Shown: positions 24,700 to 24,761 of the stretch, one piece after another
How positions within the stretch are numbered: position 1 is the stretch's first letter
Layout: the number at the start of each line of letters is the position of its first letter
Source of the DNA: Paulinella micropora
Lineage: Eukaryota; Cercozoa; Imbricatea; Euglyphida
Assembly: GCA_009731375.1 (NCBI GenBank)
Contig: BJOX01000041.1
Location: 789,275 to 814,035 of the forward strand
Direction of reading: 5' to 3'
DNA length: 24,761 bases
Position numbers and translations under genes: made by a program
Notes under the pieces: generated by a model
The model's database searches: none
What the model was told of the DNA's origin: nothing
Seen by the model: the letters and a program-made list of their open reading frames with translations, nothing else

Positions 24700-24761
<62 letters not shown>
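24700..24761. repeat. (TTA)n microsatellite to window edge
   Basis: About 20 uninterrupted TTA units form the tail of the insertion. The true length is unknown because the window stops here. Confidence 0.95.

Larger units (their letters stand above)
24126..24761 (+). mobile_element. Insertion with 81-bp direct repeats and (TTA)n tail, probable non-LTR-type or non-autonomous retroelement
   Basis: Copies R1 (24126-24206) and R2 (24619-24699) differ at 2 of 81 positions and lie 493 bp apart. R2 passes directly into (TTA)n, which runs to the window edge. The 412 bp between them have no long ORF, and their base composition is unlike the AT-rich viral genes. A 3' simple-repeat tail after a conserved end is typical of non-LTR elements; a direct repeat at both ends would instead fit a tandem insertion or a short terminal-repeat element. 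No coding domain is visible, so the class is uncertain. Confidence 0.55.

Overview
The window reads as a eukaryotic genomic contig (or an assembly of one) carrying two different decayed viral segments. The only assembly gap is ten Ns at 8718-8727. The organism cannot be named from the sequence. A eukaryotic setting is supported by the viral gene families, a probable 51-nt GT-AG intron at 12651-12701, long satellite-like arrays, and a (TTA)n-tailed repeat at the right edge.

Positions 1-8356 are GC-rich and densely packed, with a nucleocytoplasmic large DNA virus (NCLDV) gene set. In order these are a zinc-ribbon protein running off the left edge, a VLTF-2/A1L-like zinc-finger protein, a PCNA-like clamp, a possible ssDNA-binding protein, the ribonucleotide reductase large subunit, a small membrane protein and a D5-like primase-helicase. 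The first four are intact as far as seen. The reductase has an amber codon at the position of its catalytic glutamate. The helicase has at least four frame changes and one amber codon. The block therefore looks like a fragment of an endogenised large DNA virus, although some frame changes could be assembly errors.

Positions 8357-12008 are mostly non-coding: the gap, a 158-bp tandem repeat with a base-paired hairpin, one intact 340-aa gene of unknown function, an array of about five 170-bp units each with a TATA-like sequence, and microsatellites.

Positions 12009-24125 are AT-rich and form a second element of the Polinton / Polinton-like virus / virophage type. It has a DDE integrase, a very long receptor fibre (repeats, a discoidin-like domain, a C-terminal S74 chaperone domain), an A32-like packaging ATPase, a small basic virion-core-like protein, a coiled-coil protein, an adenain-like maturation protease and a penton-like protein. 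Most of the large genes are broken. Major capsid protein and protein-primed polymerase genes are not in the window. Three layers of shared regulatory sequence run through this element: a TATA-containing palindromic upstream module, an RNA-type hairpin just before the start codons of several virion genes, and compact CTTG-loop hairpins at gene ends. Together they look like one virion-gene expression system.

The penton-like gene is cut at about 24126 by a young repeat unit: two 81-bp copies 493 bp apart, 2 differences, followed by (TTA)n to the window end.
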